A DNA stretch of 64,000 nt. It comes from CALFMR01 sp035550595 (GTDB lineage Bacteria; Acidobacteriota; Vicinamibacteria; Vicinamibacterales; SCN-69-37). The DNA lies in NCBI GenBank assembly GCA_035550595.1, contig DASZOV010000127.1, forward strand, positions 26,831 through 90,830. The letters run 5' to 3'. Of the stretch, positions 1 to 8,872 are shown piece by piece. A program made the position numbers and the translations under genes. The stretch's first letter is position 1, and each line of letters begins with the position of its first letter. The notes under the pieces are model-generated. The model searched no databases. It saw only the letters and a list, made by a program, of their open reading frames with translations, and had not been told where the DNA came from.

Positions 1-1516
1 TGTCGTCGACGACGCCGTCGCCGTTGCGATCGAACGCGGGAAAGTCCTCCGCGAGCTCGACGCGGCCGTTCTGGAACACGCCCAGCTCGAAGTCCGCGTC
101 CACGCGCTGCACCTCGCCGCCGATTTTGATGTCGTGCGTACCGCGTGAGAGCGACAGTGCATCCGAGATCTGCCAGCGCTGCTGCTGCGTGCCCTGAGGA
201 ACACGGAACGACGATCCGTCCTGGATGCTGGGAAACGTCAACTGGACACCTGGCACGACTGGCGTGATGCCATTGTCGAAGTCGCTCCAGCTCACCTGCA
301 GCGCGTTGACCGCGCGCGGCGACAAGGTGCGCGTCCAGCCGCTGAACACCGCATGAATGTTCGTGTGGGATCGCTGCCGCCACGACGCCGACCCAATCGC
401 ACGCTCGAGCGCGCTGGCCGAGACGTCGGTTTCGTCCTGGCCGGAGTAGCGCACCGTCACCTGATCACGCGCGCTGCCGCGCCAATCGGCACGCACCGTG
501 CCGAGCCACTCGTCCAAGGGTGCGTCCGCGAAGCCGTACGTGATCGTTCGCGCGGCGGTGTCTCGCGTGCCGACGAGCACGCCGCCATTCTGATTGCGGC
601 GTTCGATGGCCGCGAAGCCGAAGAGCTTATCGCGCAGGATCGGCCCGCCCCACGTGCCCGAGCCCTGCTGACGAGAAAACGGCGGCTTCCCTGCCACATC
701 GGGATCGATCGTCGCCGGCAGCGCCTGCCAGCGCGCGTCGCGCAGATAGATGGCGGCCGAGCCGTGCATCGTCGATCCGCCGGACTTGGTGACGACGTTG
801 ATGGCCGACGACGCCGAGCGGCCGAGCTCGGCCGAGAACCGGTTCGTGGCCACCTGGAATTCCTGGATGGCGTCTTCCCCGATGTTCTCGAGCGGCCCAC
901 CCACCACGTCGTCGTTGTCGTCCATGCCGTCGACGGTGATGTTGCCGCCGCGGCCGAGCTGGCCCGCCGACGAGATGATGACCGACTGCGCCTTGGTGGG
1001 ATCGAACGTGGGCGCCGGCGCGGTGCCCGGCGTTAGAAACGCGAGCTCGAGGAAGTTGCGGCCGTTGAGCGGCAGCGTACGAATTTCGTTGGCCGAGACG
1101 ACACTGCCGACGACAGAGGTGACCCGATCGACGGTCCCGGCACCAGCCTGAACGTCGACGGCCTCGTGAACACCGGCGACGCCGAGCGTGGCATCGACCT
1201 CCGCCACCTGCCCGACTTCGAGGTGGATCGGCGACGTCCGCCACTCGGCGAAGCCCGGTGCGGTGACGGTGACGACGACGTCGCCGGGCACGAGGCCGGC
1301 GAGCGCGAAGCGTCCGTCCGCGTCCGCCTGCGTCTCGCGCGTGAGTCCGTGGTCCGCTTCGGTCGCGACGACATGCGCCGCCACGCCGTGTCCTTGCGGG
1401 TCGACGACGCGCCCGCGAAGGGCTGCCGCACCCGGCGCCTGGGCCGCGGCCATGCCGCTCGCGCCCACGATCAACGCGAGCGCCCACGACGCCACGCGCC
1501 ACTTACGACATCCCAT
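1..1516 (-). CDS. TonB-dependent receptor, Oar-like (3' end outside window)
   Basis: The minus-strand frame starts at ATG 1516 and stays open to the left edge, so the C-terminal barrel is missing. The N-terminus is a signal peptide (MGCRKWRVASWALALIVGAS then GMAAAQ). Next comes a carboxypeptidase-regulatory-like beta domain beginning LRGRVVDPQGHGVAAHV. A plug region follows with SANEIRTLPLNGRNFLELA around 1040-1090 and ENIGEDAIQEFQVATNRFSAE around 840-900. LPLNGRNF is typical of the large Oar-like receptors that are expanded in Acidobacteriota. The protein would sit in the outer membrane and import a TonB-energised ligand, or act as an adhesion or secretion porin. The substrate cannot be told from sequence. 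About 170 bp without a gene separate it from the next operon. Confidence 0.85.
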   Translation of the reverse strand, partial: MGCRKWRVASWALALIVGASGMAAAQAPGAAALRGRVVDPQGHGVAAHVVATEADHGLTRETQADADGRFALAGLVPGDVVVTVTAPGFAEWRTSPIHLEVGQVAEVDATLGVAGVHEAVDVQAGAGTVDRVTSVVGSVVSANEIRTLPLNGRNFLELAFLTPGTAPAPTFDPTKAQSVIISSAGQLGRGGNITVDGMDDNDDVVGGPLENIGEDAIQEFQVATNRFSAELGRSASSAINVVTKSGGSTMHGSAAIYLRDARWQALPATIDPDVAGKPPFSRQQGSGTWGGPILRDKLFGFAAIERRNQNGGVLVGTRDTAARTITYGFADAPLDEWLGTVRADWRGSARDQVTVRYSGQDETDVSASALERAIGSASWRQRSHTNIHAVFSGWTRTLSPRAVNALQVSWSDFDNGITPVVPGVQLTFPSIQDGSSFRVPQGTQQQRWQISDALSLSRGTHDIKIGGEVQRVDADFELGVFQNGRVELAEDFPAFDRNGDGVVDD

Positions 1517-1685
1517 ACGCTCCTGCCTCTCAGTCGATGCGCTGTCACACACACCCGGTCCGCGCGCGGCAGTAGCCGCGACCGCACGGAAGGGGGTGTC
1601 CGGCGTGAACGAGTAATGTACGGAGCCGTTCCGGGCGCCGGCAATAGTGGAGATGTATTAGTGCGCGCTGAGAGCGCAGGCGCGG

Positions 1686-3380
1686 CTACTTCGGCGGGTC
1701 TTCGGCGATGCCGCGGCCTTCGACGATGCGATACGCGCGGCCGGTGACCATGCGCCGGAACTCGTCGGTGCGCCCGCTCGGCCAGTCGACGACGACACGA
1801 TCGACCTGGTCGCGAGGACCGAGACCGAAGGTCAGCGGCAGCTCGGACTGCGACAGGTAACTCGAGCCGCTCTTGACGAGTCGCGTTTGCGTGACGCCGC
1901 CGGCCGTGACCCGCACGCGCGCGCCGATCGCGTCGCGATTCGAGGTCGTGCCCGAGAGCGTGAGACGCAGGCTGCGATGGCCGGCACGCTGGTCGTTGCG
2001 AAACAGCACGGCGGGGCCGTTGTTGGTCGTCATGAGCAGGTCGACGTCGCCGTCGCGGTCGAAATCGCCAGCCGCGAGCCCGCGCCCAACGCGCGGCCGG
2101 ACGAACGCCTCGCCGGCCTCTGAGGCGACGTCGCGGAACGTGCCGTCGCCCTGATTCCTGAACAGGAGCGGCGGATAAGCCGCGCCGACGTCGTTCGCGC
2201 GCCGCGCCGACGGGTTGATGTGGCCGTTGGCGACGACGAGATCGAGCGCGCCGTCGAGATCGAGATCCGCGAAGAGACAGCCGAAGCCCAGCCGGTGCCG
2301 CGACGGATCGCCGATGCCCGCCTTGACCGCGACGTCTTCGTACAAACCGGGCCCGAGCGATCGATAGAGTCCAACCATCTCGCCGTCGAAGTTCGTGACG
2401 GCGATGCCCATCCGCCCGGATCCGTCGAAGTCGCCCACGTCGATGCCCATGCCGGCGCGCGCGCGGCCGTCGGCGCTGAAGGCGACGCCGGCCTTGACGC
2501 CCATCTCCTCGAACGTGCCGTCGCGCCGGTTGCGATAGAGCTTGTTCGGCTGGGTGTCGTTGGCGACGACCAGATCCATCCAGCCGTCCTCGTCGGTGTC
2601 GAGCATGGCGACGCCGAGCGACTTCGAGCTCGTGTCGAAGATGCCGCTCGTGGCCGTCACGTCCTCGAACGTGCCGTTGCCGCGATTGCGGAACAGCCAG
2701 CACGTATCGCCGCGATAGGCCTCCGGCGTGCAGTAAGTCTTCGTCGAGCCGTCGATGCTGCAGAACACGTCGTGGTCGGCCGACCAGCGCACGTAGTTGC
2801 AGACGAACAGATCGAGATGGCCGTCGCGATCGACGTCGACCCACAACGCCGAGGTGCTGAACGCCGATCGTCCGTCGAGGCCCGCCGCGCGCGTGACGTC
2901 GACGAACGTGCCGCGGCCCGTGTTGTGGAACAGGCGGCTCTGCCCCACCGCGGTCACGAAGACGTCGGGAAAGCCGTCGTTGTCGTAGTCGCCGACCGCG
3001 ACGCCCATGCCGTACAGCTCGACGTCGAGTCCAGCCGCGCGCGTGACGTCGGTGAACGTGCCGTTGCGGTTGTTGCGATACAGCCGCAGCGTCGAACGGC
3101 CGTCACGATGTCCCGGCCAGTCGGCGCCGTTGACGAACAGGATGTCGGGCCAGCCGTCGGCGTCGTAGTCGATGAACGCGCAGCCAGCGCCCATCGTCTC
3201 GGGCAGAAGCTTGCCGCCGTACGCGCCGCTGTTGTGATGGAAATCGATCCCGGCCGTCGTCGTCACGTCGACGAGCTGAAAGCCCAGGCCGGCCGGTGTC
3301 TGCGCACGTATCACGCATGGCGCCGCCCACGCGGCGGCCGCCACGCCGCACGTGCTCTGCAAGAACTGACGCCGATTCAC
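1686..3380 (-). CDS. CRTAC1-family VCBS-repeat protein with C-terminal UnbV/ASPIC domain, Tat signal
   Basis: This is a 564-residue extracytoplasmic protein. GTG 3380 is chosen because it overlaps the regulator's TGA as GTGA and opens directly on a twin-arginine motif (NRRQFLQS) followed by an Ala-rich h-region. The body is a run of FG-GAP/VCBS repeats with calcium-loop motifs such as DYDADGWPD and DYDNDGFPD, which predicts a beta-propeller. The last ~80 residues form an ASPIC/UnbV domain (SYLSQSELPLTFGLG, VDWPSGRTDEF). It is the third gene of an operon with a histidine kinase and a NarL-type regulator, both joined by 4-nt overlaps. The function is unknown; the family is thought to bind carbohydrate or protein outside the membrane. 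A longer in-frame extension upstream of 3380 reads through the regulator and is not coding. Confidence 0.85.
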   Translation of the reverse strand: MNRRQFLQSTCGVAAAAWAAPCVIRAQTPAGLGFQLVDVTTTAGIDFHHNSGAYGGKLLPETMGAGCAFIDYDADGWPDILFVNGADWPGHRDGRSTLRLYRNNRNGTFTDVTRAAGLDVELYGMGVAVGDYDNDGFPDVFVTAVGQSRLFHNTGRGTFVDVTRAAGLDGRSAFSTSALWVDVDRDGHLDLFVCNYVRWSADHDVFCSIDGSTKTYCTPEAYRGDTCWLFRNRGNGTFEDVTATSGIFDTSSKSLGVAMLDTDEDGWMDLVVANDTQPNKLYRNRRDGTFEEMGVKAGVAFSADGRARAGMGIDVGDFDGSGRMGIAVTNFDGEMVGLYRSLGPGLYEDVAVKAGIGDPSRHRLGFGCLFADLDLDGALDLVVANGHINPSARRANDVGAAYPPLLFRNQGDGTFRDVASEAGEAFVRPRVGRGLAAGDFDRDGDVDLLMTTNNGPAVLFRNDQRAGHRSLRLTLSGTTSNRDAIGARVRVTAGGVTQTRLVKSGSSYLSQSELPLTFGLGPRDQVDRVVVDWPSGRTDEFRRMVTGRAYRIVEGRGIAEDPPK

Positions 3381-4006
3381 AGCGGCCCCACGAGTCCCTG
3401 ACGAAGCGCGTAGGCGACGAGCTCGGCCGTCTTGTGTACGCCGAGCCGGCTCATGATGTTCGCGCGGTGTACGCTGACCGTGTTCACGCTCAAGTCGAGA
3501 CGCTGCGCGATCGTGCGGTTCGAATGCCCCTGGCAGATGAGCTGCAGCACCTCGAGCTCGCGCGGACTCAGGCCGTGCTGGCGATCGCCCTTGAGCGCCG
3601 CCGCGGGCACGACGGCCGGATCCAGCACGGTCTCCCCCGCCGCGACGCGCTTGACCGCGGACGCGAGGTCGAGATCGATCGCGTTCTTCAACACGTAGCC
3701 GCGCGCACCGGCGGCGAGCGTCTGCGAGACGAGCGTGGGCTCGGTGTGCATGCTGAGAATGAGAACGGCCACGTCCGGCTGCGCGTCGAGAATGCGGCGC
3801 GTCGCGACGATGCCGCTCGTCCGCGGCATGGCACAGTCCATGACGACGACGCGCGGGGCGAGTTCGGCGGCGAGACGGACGACTTCGTCGCCATCGCTCG
3901 CCTCGCCCACGACCGCGATGTCCGGGTCGTCCTCGAGCATGCGCCTGAAGCCGCGGCGCACGAGGTGGTGATCGTCGGCGAGCAGGACCGTGAGCGCGCC
4001 GCTCAT
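3377..4006 (-). CDS. NarL/FixJ-family response regulator
   Basis: This 209-residue regulator has a receiver domain (residues 4-120) with the acidic pair D11-D12, phospho-acceptor D57 in VVVMDCAMP, and the conserved lysine in GYVLKNAI. A LuxR-type helix-turn-helix follows (LSPRELEVLQLICQGHSNRT, then VSVHRANIMSRLGV). Its ATG overlaps the kinase stop as ATGA, and its own stop overlaps the start of the CRTAC1 gene as GTGA, so all three are probably translated in a coupled way. It should be phosphorylated by the upstream kinase and bind promoter DNA. The divergent TPR/CRTAC1 genes and its own operon are the obvious candidate targets (inference). Confidence 0.93.
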   Translation of the reverse strand: MSGALTVLLADDHHLVRRGFRRMLEDDPDIAVVGEASDGDEVVRLAAELAPRVVVMDCAMPRTSGIVATRRILDAQPDVAVLILSMHTEPTLVSQTLAAGARGYVLKNAIDLDLASAVKRVAAGETVLDPAVVPAAALKGDRQHGLSPRELEVLQLICQGHSNRTIAQRLDLSVNTVSVHRANIMSRLGVHKTAELVAYALRQGLVGPL

Positions 4007-5343
4007 GACACCTGCGCCTCCACATCGTCGAGTGGCACACGCAGGCGCACGAGCGTGCCGCCGGCATCCGGCCGTGCGAACGTGAGCGTGCCGCCGACCA
4101 GCTCGGCGCGTTCGCGCATGGCGACGAGTCCCAGCCCGCGTCGCGTCGCGCGCGCGTCGAGACCCGAGCCGTGATCTTCGACCTCGAGCTCGAGCGCGCC
4201 GCTGGCGTATCGCAGCCGGACATCGACCGCGCTCGCACCCGAGTGACGCGCGGCATTGCTCAGTGCTTCCTGCAGCACGCGGTAGACGTGGATGGCGACC
4301 GTGCCGTCGACAGCGGCGGTCTCGCCTTCTCGGCTGAACCTCACGTCGAGCCCGAGCTGCTTGCCGGCGGCCGCGACGTACGCCTCGACGGCGCTCTCGA
4401 GCCCCAGTTCGTCGAGGATCGACGGGTGCAGCATCTGCGAGAGGCCGCGGACGTTGGTCAGCGTGCGCTGCGCCATCTCGCCGATCTCGCGCAGGTCGGC
4501 GCGCAGCGGATCGTCCTCGGCCGTGCGCCGCTCGGCGCGCGCGAGCATCGATCCCATCGCGGTCAGGATCTGCCCGAGCTCGTCGTGCAGCTCACGCGAG
4601 ACGTGGTGCAAGGTCGACTCGCGCGTGGCGATGAGCTGTTGCGCGAGCTCGCGGCGACCGTCCGAGAGCGCCGTCATCTCGGCGAAGAGCCGTCGATTGG
4701 CCGCGATGACGTAGAGGCCCGTGGCGGCGATGACGAGCAGCGTCGCACCGAGCAGCCAGTAGCCCTGGCGCTCGACCTGGTCGTAGATGGCCTGCACGCG
4801 CGCGGCCGCCTGCTCCTCGCTCTCGTTGTTCTCGACGAGCAGCCGCGCCACGGCTGTCGTGAGCGACGCTTGACGCGCCTGGAGCGACAGCCGGATGTCG
4901 TCGCGCGCGCGATCTTCGTGACCTGACGCCGCGAGCGCGAACGTGCGGTCGACGGCGCGCCAGAAGTCGTCGAGCGACTCGAGCAGCCGCTGCCGATCGG
5001 CGGGCGCCGGCCCGGCCGCCACCGTCGACTCGCGTGCGAGCGCATCGTCGAGATCTCGATGGATGCGCTGGAACTGTGCCGACCAGGCTGCGAGCGGATA
5101 CGGCTGGTTGCCGTCGAGCACGTCGCGCATCGCGAGGCCCAGCAGGTTGAGGTTGTTCTGCACGCGCAGCAGTTGCAGCGAGTCCTTGCGATTGCGATCG
5201 ACCAGGTCGGTCTGGAGCGCGCGCAGCCGCGCCATCTCGCGGTTCACCGAACGCGAGTAGACCACCACGGCCGCCAGGGTCAGGACGAGACCGATGAGCA
5301 GCCCCGGCGTGGGCGAACGGCCAGGGGAGGAGCCGCGTGTCAC
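4003..5343 (-). CDS. Membrane sensor histidine kinase, HisKA_3 (NarX/DesK) type
   Basis: A 446-residue kinase that starts at GTG 5343. It has two transmembrane segments (about residues 13-30 and 196-214) enclosing a ~165-residue helical periplasmic sensor rich in Arg and Glu. The HisKA_3 dimerisation helix carries phospho-acceptor H253 in ELHDELGQI. The C-terminal HATPase shows the N box (LSNAARHSGAS) and a G box (DHGSGLDARATRRGLGL). HisKA_3 kinases pair with NarL-type regulators, and the regulator is the next gene with a 4-nt overlap, so this is a complete two-component system. The ligand is unknown. The gene is divergent from the TPR/CRTAC1 pair across about 50 bp. Confidence 0.93.
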   Translation of the reverse strand: MTRGSSPGRSPTPGLLIGLVLTLAAVVVYSRSVNREMARLRALQTDLVDRNRKDSLQLLRVQNNLNLLGLAMRDVLDGNQPYPLAAWSAQFQRIHRDLDDALARESTVAAGPAPADRQRLLESLDDFWRAVDRTFALAASGHEDRARDDIRLSLQARQASLTTAVARLLVENNESEEQAAARVQAIYDQVERQGYWLLGATLLVIAATGLYVIAANRRLFAEMTALSDGRRELAQQLIATRESTLHHVSRELHDELGQILTAMGSMLARAERRTAEDDPLRADLREIGEMAQRTLTNVRGLSQMLHPSILDELGLESAVEAYVAAAGKQLGLDVRFSREGETAAVDGTVAIHVYRVLQEALSNAARHSGASAVDVRLRYASGALELEVEDHGSGLDARATRRGLGLVAMRERAELVGGTLTFARPDAGGTLVRLRVPLDDVEAQVS

Positions 5344-5365
5344 GGGGATATCAGGACGATACCAC

Positions 5366-5371
5366 TATAAT
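5366..5371 (+). promoter_or_regulatory. Candidate -10 element (TATAAT) in a divergent promoter region
   Basis: A perfect TATAAT lies in the 48-bp gap between the divergent kinase and TPR genes, 21 bp before the first ATG of the TPR gene. No good -35 hexamer is seen 17 bp upstream, where the sequence runs into the kinase start codon. On the opposite strand the overlapping bases read ATTATAGT, so the same A+T island could serve both directions. It is the only clearly A+T-rich spot in this gap. Confidence 0.35.
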
Positions 5372-5391
5372 TGACACGCCTCCGTCGACAC

Positions 5392-6561
5392 ATGATGCGG
5401 CTCCCCGTCCGTCCATCGTGCGCCGTACCGATTGCCGTCGCGGCCATCGTGTGCGCGACGCCTGCGTTCGCGCAGACGCCCTCCGCCGCACCGCGCCCGG
5501 CGGCTCCGGCCACCGCGACGTCAACCGAGCCCGTCGCCGCGCGCCTCAACCGCGTGCAGGCGGATCTCTACGGCAAGGTCGAGCACCTCGACGCCGACGT
5601 CGAGGAACTGAAAGCGATTCTCGGCATCGATCCCAATCTCGCCGAGGCGCACATGCTGCTCGGACTCGCCTATCGCGGCCTCGGGAAGCCCGAGCTCGTC
5701 GGCGAATCGAAGGCGGAGTTGCAGGAAGCCCTTGATCTGAAGCCGGATCTCATCCCGGCGCGGTTCTTTCTCGCCGAGGTGTATCTGACACTCGGCCGCT
5801 ACGCGAACGTCCGTGATGAGATGCAAACGGCCCTGCAACAGGCGCCCGGACAGCCGCAGTTCCTCGCCGTGCTCGGAGAAGCGGAGCGTCACCTCGGCAA
5901 TCCCACGCGATCCGCGGATCTGAATCAGCAGGCGCTCGCGCGCGACCCGACGTTCGTCCGCGCGCGTTATTACCTGGCGCTCGCCCAGTTCGATCTCGGC
6001 CAGCGCGATCAGGCGATTGCGAATCTCGAGCAGGTCGCGGCCGCGCACGTGCCGGAGCCGGACGTCTATCTGAGTTTGGGGAACGCGTATCTCGACGCCA
6101 ATCGCGCCACTGACGCGACGACCGTGCTCGAACACGCCGCGACGATGGCCCCGACGCGCGCGGACGTGCACATCGCGCTCGCGCGGGCGTATCGCACGCG
6201 CGGCCTTCTGACGAAGGCGACCGAACAGTTGACGCTGGCCAAGCCGGCCGGCGACGCCGTGCAGCCGACCGAGGGTTACCAGCAGGTGGAAACGGATCTG
6301 AACGTCGAGTGGGGCCGGCTGCGGCTGCGCCAGGGACAACTGACCGCCGCGCGTACCGCGTTTCAGAAGGCGATCGACATCGCGCCCGATAACGGCGCCG
6401 CTCATCAGGGCCTCGCGATGGTCTATCTCCGGCAACGCGACTACGCGCACGCCGACGCCGAAGCCACGCGCGCGGCCACGCTCGGCTCGCCGCTCTCGGC
6501 CGCCGATCGCCAAACGCTCGACGCTGGCCTCCATCGTCCGGCCGCCGGGAGCGCGAAGTGA
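5392..6561 (+). CDS. Secreted tetratricopeptide-repeat protein
   Basis: A 389-residue protein with an N-terminal signal peptide (MMRLPVRPSCAVPIAVAAIV then CATPAFAQT). It is followed by about eight TPR-like helical pairs from residue 60 to the end; examples are AHMLLGLAYRGLGKPELVG, ARFFLAEVYLTLGRYANVRD and AHQGLAMVYLRQRDYAHADA. TPR arrays are protein-interaction scaffolds, here in the periplasm. ATG 5392 or 5395 is preferred over the TTG at 5371, which lies inside the TATAAT region. The stop overlaps the GTG of the next gene as GTGA. TPR plus CRTAC1 pairs are common in Acidobacteriota, so the two products probably form a complex or serve one process that is still unknown. Confidence 0.88.
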   Translation: MMRLPVRPSCAVPIAVAAIVCATPAFAQTPSAAPRPAAPATATSTEPVAARLNRVQADLYGKVEHLDADVEELKAILGIDPNLAEAHMLLGLAYRGLGKPELVGESKAELQEALDLKPDLIPARFFLAEVYLTLGRYANVRDEMQTALQQAPGQPQFLAVLGEAERHLGNPTRSADLNQQALARDPTFVRARYYLALAQFDLGQRDQAIANLEQVAAAHVPEPDVYLSLGNAYLDANRATDATTVLEHAATMAPTRADVHIALARAYRTRGLLTKATEQLTLAKPAGDAVQPTEGYQQVETDLNVEWGRLRLRQGQLTAARTAFQKAIDIAPDNGAAHQGLAMVYLRQRDYAHADAEATRAATLGSPLSAADRQTLDAGLHRPAAGSAK

Positions 6562-8219
6562 AAGGGTCGCTGTCGCTCGTTCTCGTCGCCGCCGTGCTCG
6601 CGCCCGTAGCCCTCGCGGGTCAGCGCCGCGGCGCCGCCCCGGCTTCGGCGCCCGTCTTCACCGACATCACGAAAGCGGCCGGGATCAGCTTCGTGCACCA
6701 GTCGGGCGCGACGCCTGACAAGTACATGTACGAGACATTCGGATCGGGCGTCGCGTGGTTCGACTACGACAACGACGGCTATCAGGATCTCTACTTCGTC
6801 AACGGCGCAGCCGGCGCGCCGAACGCGCTGTACCACAACAATCACGACGGCACGTTCACCGACGTCACGGTAAAAGCCGGCGTCGCGGGCATCGCCGGCC
6901 CGGCCGCATCGAAGGCGTACAAGACGGGCGTCGCCGTCGGCGATTACGACAACGACGGCTTCCTCGATCTCTACATCACCGGTTTCGGCGCCAACCTGCT
7001 CTACCACAACAACGGCAACGGGACGTTCACCGACGTCACGGCCAAGGCCGGCGTGGCGGGCAGCGCAACCGAATGGAGCACGAGCGCGGGCTTTTTCGAT
7101 TATGACGGCGACGGCGATCTCGATCTCTACGTCGCCAACTACATCAACTTCCGGCGCACCGATAACCCGTACTGCGGTTTCCAGAAACCGGGCTATCGCA
7201 TGTACTGCAGCCCGACGATGTTCGATGGGACGGCGGATCGGCTGTTCCGCAACAACGGCAACGGGACGTTTACTGACGTCTCGCGCGCGGCCGGCATCGC
7301 CAATCCGTCGGGGAAGGGTTTGGGCGTCGTCTTCTGCGACGTGGACGCCGACGGTCGGCCGAACATCTACGTCGCGAACGACCAGGTCCGCAACTTCCTC
7401 TACCACAACAACGGCAACGGCACGTTCCGCGACATCGCCTACGGCGCCGGCGTCGGCTTCGACGCCGACGGCAAGCCGCAGGCCGGCATGGGCGTCGACT
7501 GCGGCGACATCGACGGCGACCTGAAGCCCGACCTCTTCGTCACGAACTTCGAGGACGAGCTCGACACGCTCTACAAGAACCAGGGCGGCGGCCTGTTCGC
7601 GGACGTCTCGTCCACGATCGGCCTGCGGTCGAGTTATCTGCCGCTTGGCTTCGGCACCAAGCTCTTCGACTACGACAACGACGGCGACCTCGACATCTAC
7701 GTGACCAACGGCCACGTCGTCGACAACGTCGCGCTGTACCGGCCGACGTCGAGTTACGACCAGAAGGACTTGCTGTACGAGAACATCGGCGGCCGCTTCC
7801 GCGACATCTCGGCTCAGAGCGGACCGGCCTTCCAGGTCAAGCGTGTCGGCCGCGGCCTGGCGGTCGCGGACTTCGACAACGACGGCGATCTCGACGTCGC
7901 GATCTCGAGCGTCGGCCGTCCGCCCGCACTCCTCCGCAACGACGCCCCGCCGCGCCACTGGCTGACGCTCGCGCTGCACGGCACGACCAGTAACCGCTTC
8001 GGCCTCGGCGCCCTCGTCACGGTCGAAGCCGGCGGGCACCGGCAGGCGCTCGAAGTGACGAACGTGGCGAGTTATCTCAGCAGCAACGACCTCCGCCTGC
8101 ACGTCGGCCTCGGCGCAGCCACTTCGGCTTCACGCATCACGATCCGCTGGCCGAGCGGCAAGACGCAGACGCTGACCAACGTCGCGGCGAATCAGATTCT
8201 GAGCGTTCAGGAACCGTAG
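6558..8219 (+). CDS. CRTAC1-family VCBS-repeat protein with C-terminal UnbV/ASPIC domain
   Basis: A 553-residue secreted protein with signal peptide MKGSLSLVLVAAVLAPVALA. Roughly seven VCBS/FG-GAP repeats follow, with acidic calcium loops such as FDYDNDGYQDLYFVN, DYDNDGFLDLYITG and DYDNDGDLDIYVTNG. Residues 473-553 are an ASPIC/UnbV domain (ALVTVEAGGHRQALEV, SNDLRLHVGLGAA, IRWPSGKTQTL). It is translationally coupled to the TPR gene by a GTGA overlap. The stretch encoding its last 81 residues plus 33 bp beyond the stop recurs about 11 kb downstream at 19202-19481, beyond the accessory island. It probably forms a calcium-stabilised beta-propeller; the ligand is unknown. Confidence 0.88.
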   Translation: MKGSLSLVLVAAVLAPVALAGQRRGAAPASAPVFTDITKAAGISFVHQSGATPDKYMYETFGSGVAWFDYDNDGYQDLYFVNGAAGAPNALYHNNHDGTFTDVTVKAGVAGIAGPAASKAYKTGVAVGDYDNDGFLDLYITGFGANLLYHNNGNGTFTDVTAKAGVAGSATEWSTSAGFFDYDGDGDLDLYVANYINFRRTDNPYCGFQKPGYRMYCSPTMFDGTADRLFRNNGNGTFTDVSRAAGIANPSGKGLGVVFCDVDADGRPNIYVANDQVRNFLYHNNGNGTFRDIAYGAGVGFDADGKPQAGMGVDCGDIDGDLKPDLFVTNFEDELDTLYKNQGGGLFADVSSTIGLRSSYLPLGFGTKLFDYDNDGDLDIYVTNGHVVDNVALYRPTSSYDQKDLLYENIGGRFRDISAQSGPAFQVKRVGRGLAVADFDNDGDLDVAISSVGRPPALLRNDAPPRHWLTLALHGTTSNRFGLGALVTVEAGGHRQALEVTNVASYLSSNDLRLHVGLGAATSASRITIRWPSGKTQTLTNVAANQILSVQEP

Positions 8220-8253
8220 GCGCCCGCGCGGTGTCAGTCATCACGCGGCCCGC
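7974..8253. repeat. Left copy of 280-bp imperfect direct repeat flanking the island
   Basis: This copy matches 19202-19481 without gaps. I counted 29 mismatches in 280 bp (about 90% identity), mostly at third codon positions. It covers the ASPIC/UnbV coding end of the CRTAC1 gene and 33 bp past the stop codon. Similarity ends abruptly at both edges. The last 20 bp also encode the final residues (SGPRDD) of the convergent cysC gene, so cysC reads out of the island into the repeat. Confidence 0.9.
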
Positions 8254-8827
8254 TGGACAGCGTCGGGGGCAACGGTTCCGGTCCGGGCCTCGACCGTGCT
8301 GCCATACCGGCGATGTGGGCCAGGAGATGATCGACACACCCATCAACGCCAACCGCGTCCGTGCGCAGCCGAATCTCGGGAGCGAGCGGCGGCTCGTACA
8401 GGGCGGAGATGCCAGTGAATTCGGCGATCTCGCCGCGGCGCGCGCGGGCGTAGAGCCCCTTGACGTCGCGCGCCTCACAGATCGGCAACGGCGCGTCGAC
8501 GAAGGTTTCGACGAATTGTCCGGCCGTGAAGAGGCGGCGTACACGGTCGCGGTCAGCGCGTCGGGGCGAGATCAACGCGACGATGGCGGTGACGCCCTCG
8601 TCGACGAGTAGCCGCGCAACCTCGCCAGCGCGGCGGACGTTCTCGGCTCGATCGGCCGCCGAGAACCCGAGGTCCTGACAAAGGCCGTGGCGGAGCACGT
8701 CGCCGTCGAGCACGCACGCGGCTCGTCCGCGTGCCGTGAGCGCCGTGTGCAGTGCGCGAGCCAGCGTCGTCTTGCCGGCGCCTGAGAAGCCAGTGAGCCA
8801 GATGGCATGGACGGGCGGCGCACTCAT
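8234..8827 (-). CDS. cysC: Adenylylsulfate (APS) kinase
   Basis: A 197-residue APS kinase that makes 3'-phosphoadenylylsulfate (PAPS), the sulfate donor for sulfotransferases. It has the P-loop GFSGAGKTT at residues 13-21, the DGDVLRHGL motif, the RAENVRRAGEVARL helix, and the family motifs CEARDVKGLYARARRGEI and FTGISALYEPP. No ATP sulfurylase is fused to it or visible in the window, so APS must come from elsewhere. It is divergent from a Crp-type gene and lies 1.9 kb from a PAPS-dependent sulfotransferase, which points to a dedicated PAPS supply rather than sulfate assimilation; no PAPS reductase or sulfite reductase is nearby. Its last codons lie inside the left direct repeat, so the native C-terminus may have been replaced when the island was inserted. 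Confidence 0.92.
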   Translation of the reverse strand: MSAPPVHAIWLTGFSGAGKTTLARALHTALTARGRAACVLDGDVLRHGLCQDLGFSAADRAENVRRAGEVARLLVDEGVTAIVALISPRRADRDRVRRLFTAGQFVETFVDAPLPICEARDVKGLYARARRGEIAEFTGISALYEPPLAPEIRLRTDAVGVDGCVDHLLAHIAGMAARSRPGPEPLPPTLSSGPRDD

Positions 8828-8872
8828 TTCGTGTCCTCGTGATTATGCGCGCTGGGTTGCTATTGTACGGAG

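Noticed and set aside
3381..4256. Extension of the first CRTAC1 gene upstream
   Set aside because: It would read through the response regulator gene in a different frame. The GTGA overlap and Tat motif at 3380 fix the start.
6441..8102. 553-residue open frame on the minus strand
   Set aside because: It is the antisense of the VCBS repeats of the CRTAC1 gene. Its low-complexity Val/Asp/Arg composition comes from GC-rich complementary codons, and it has no recognisable domain or start signal.
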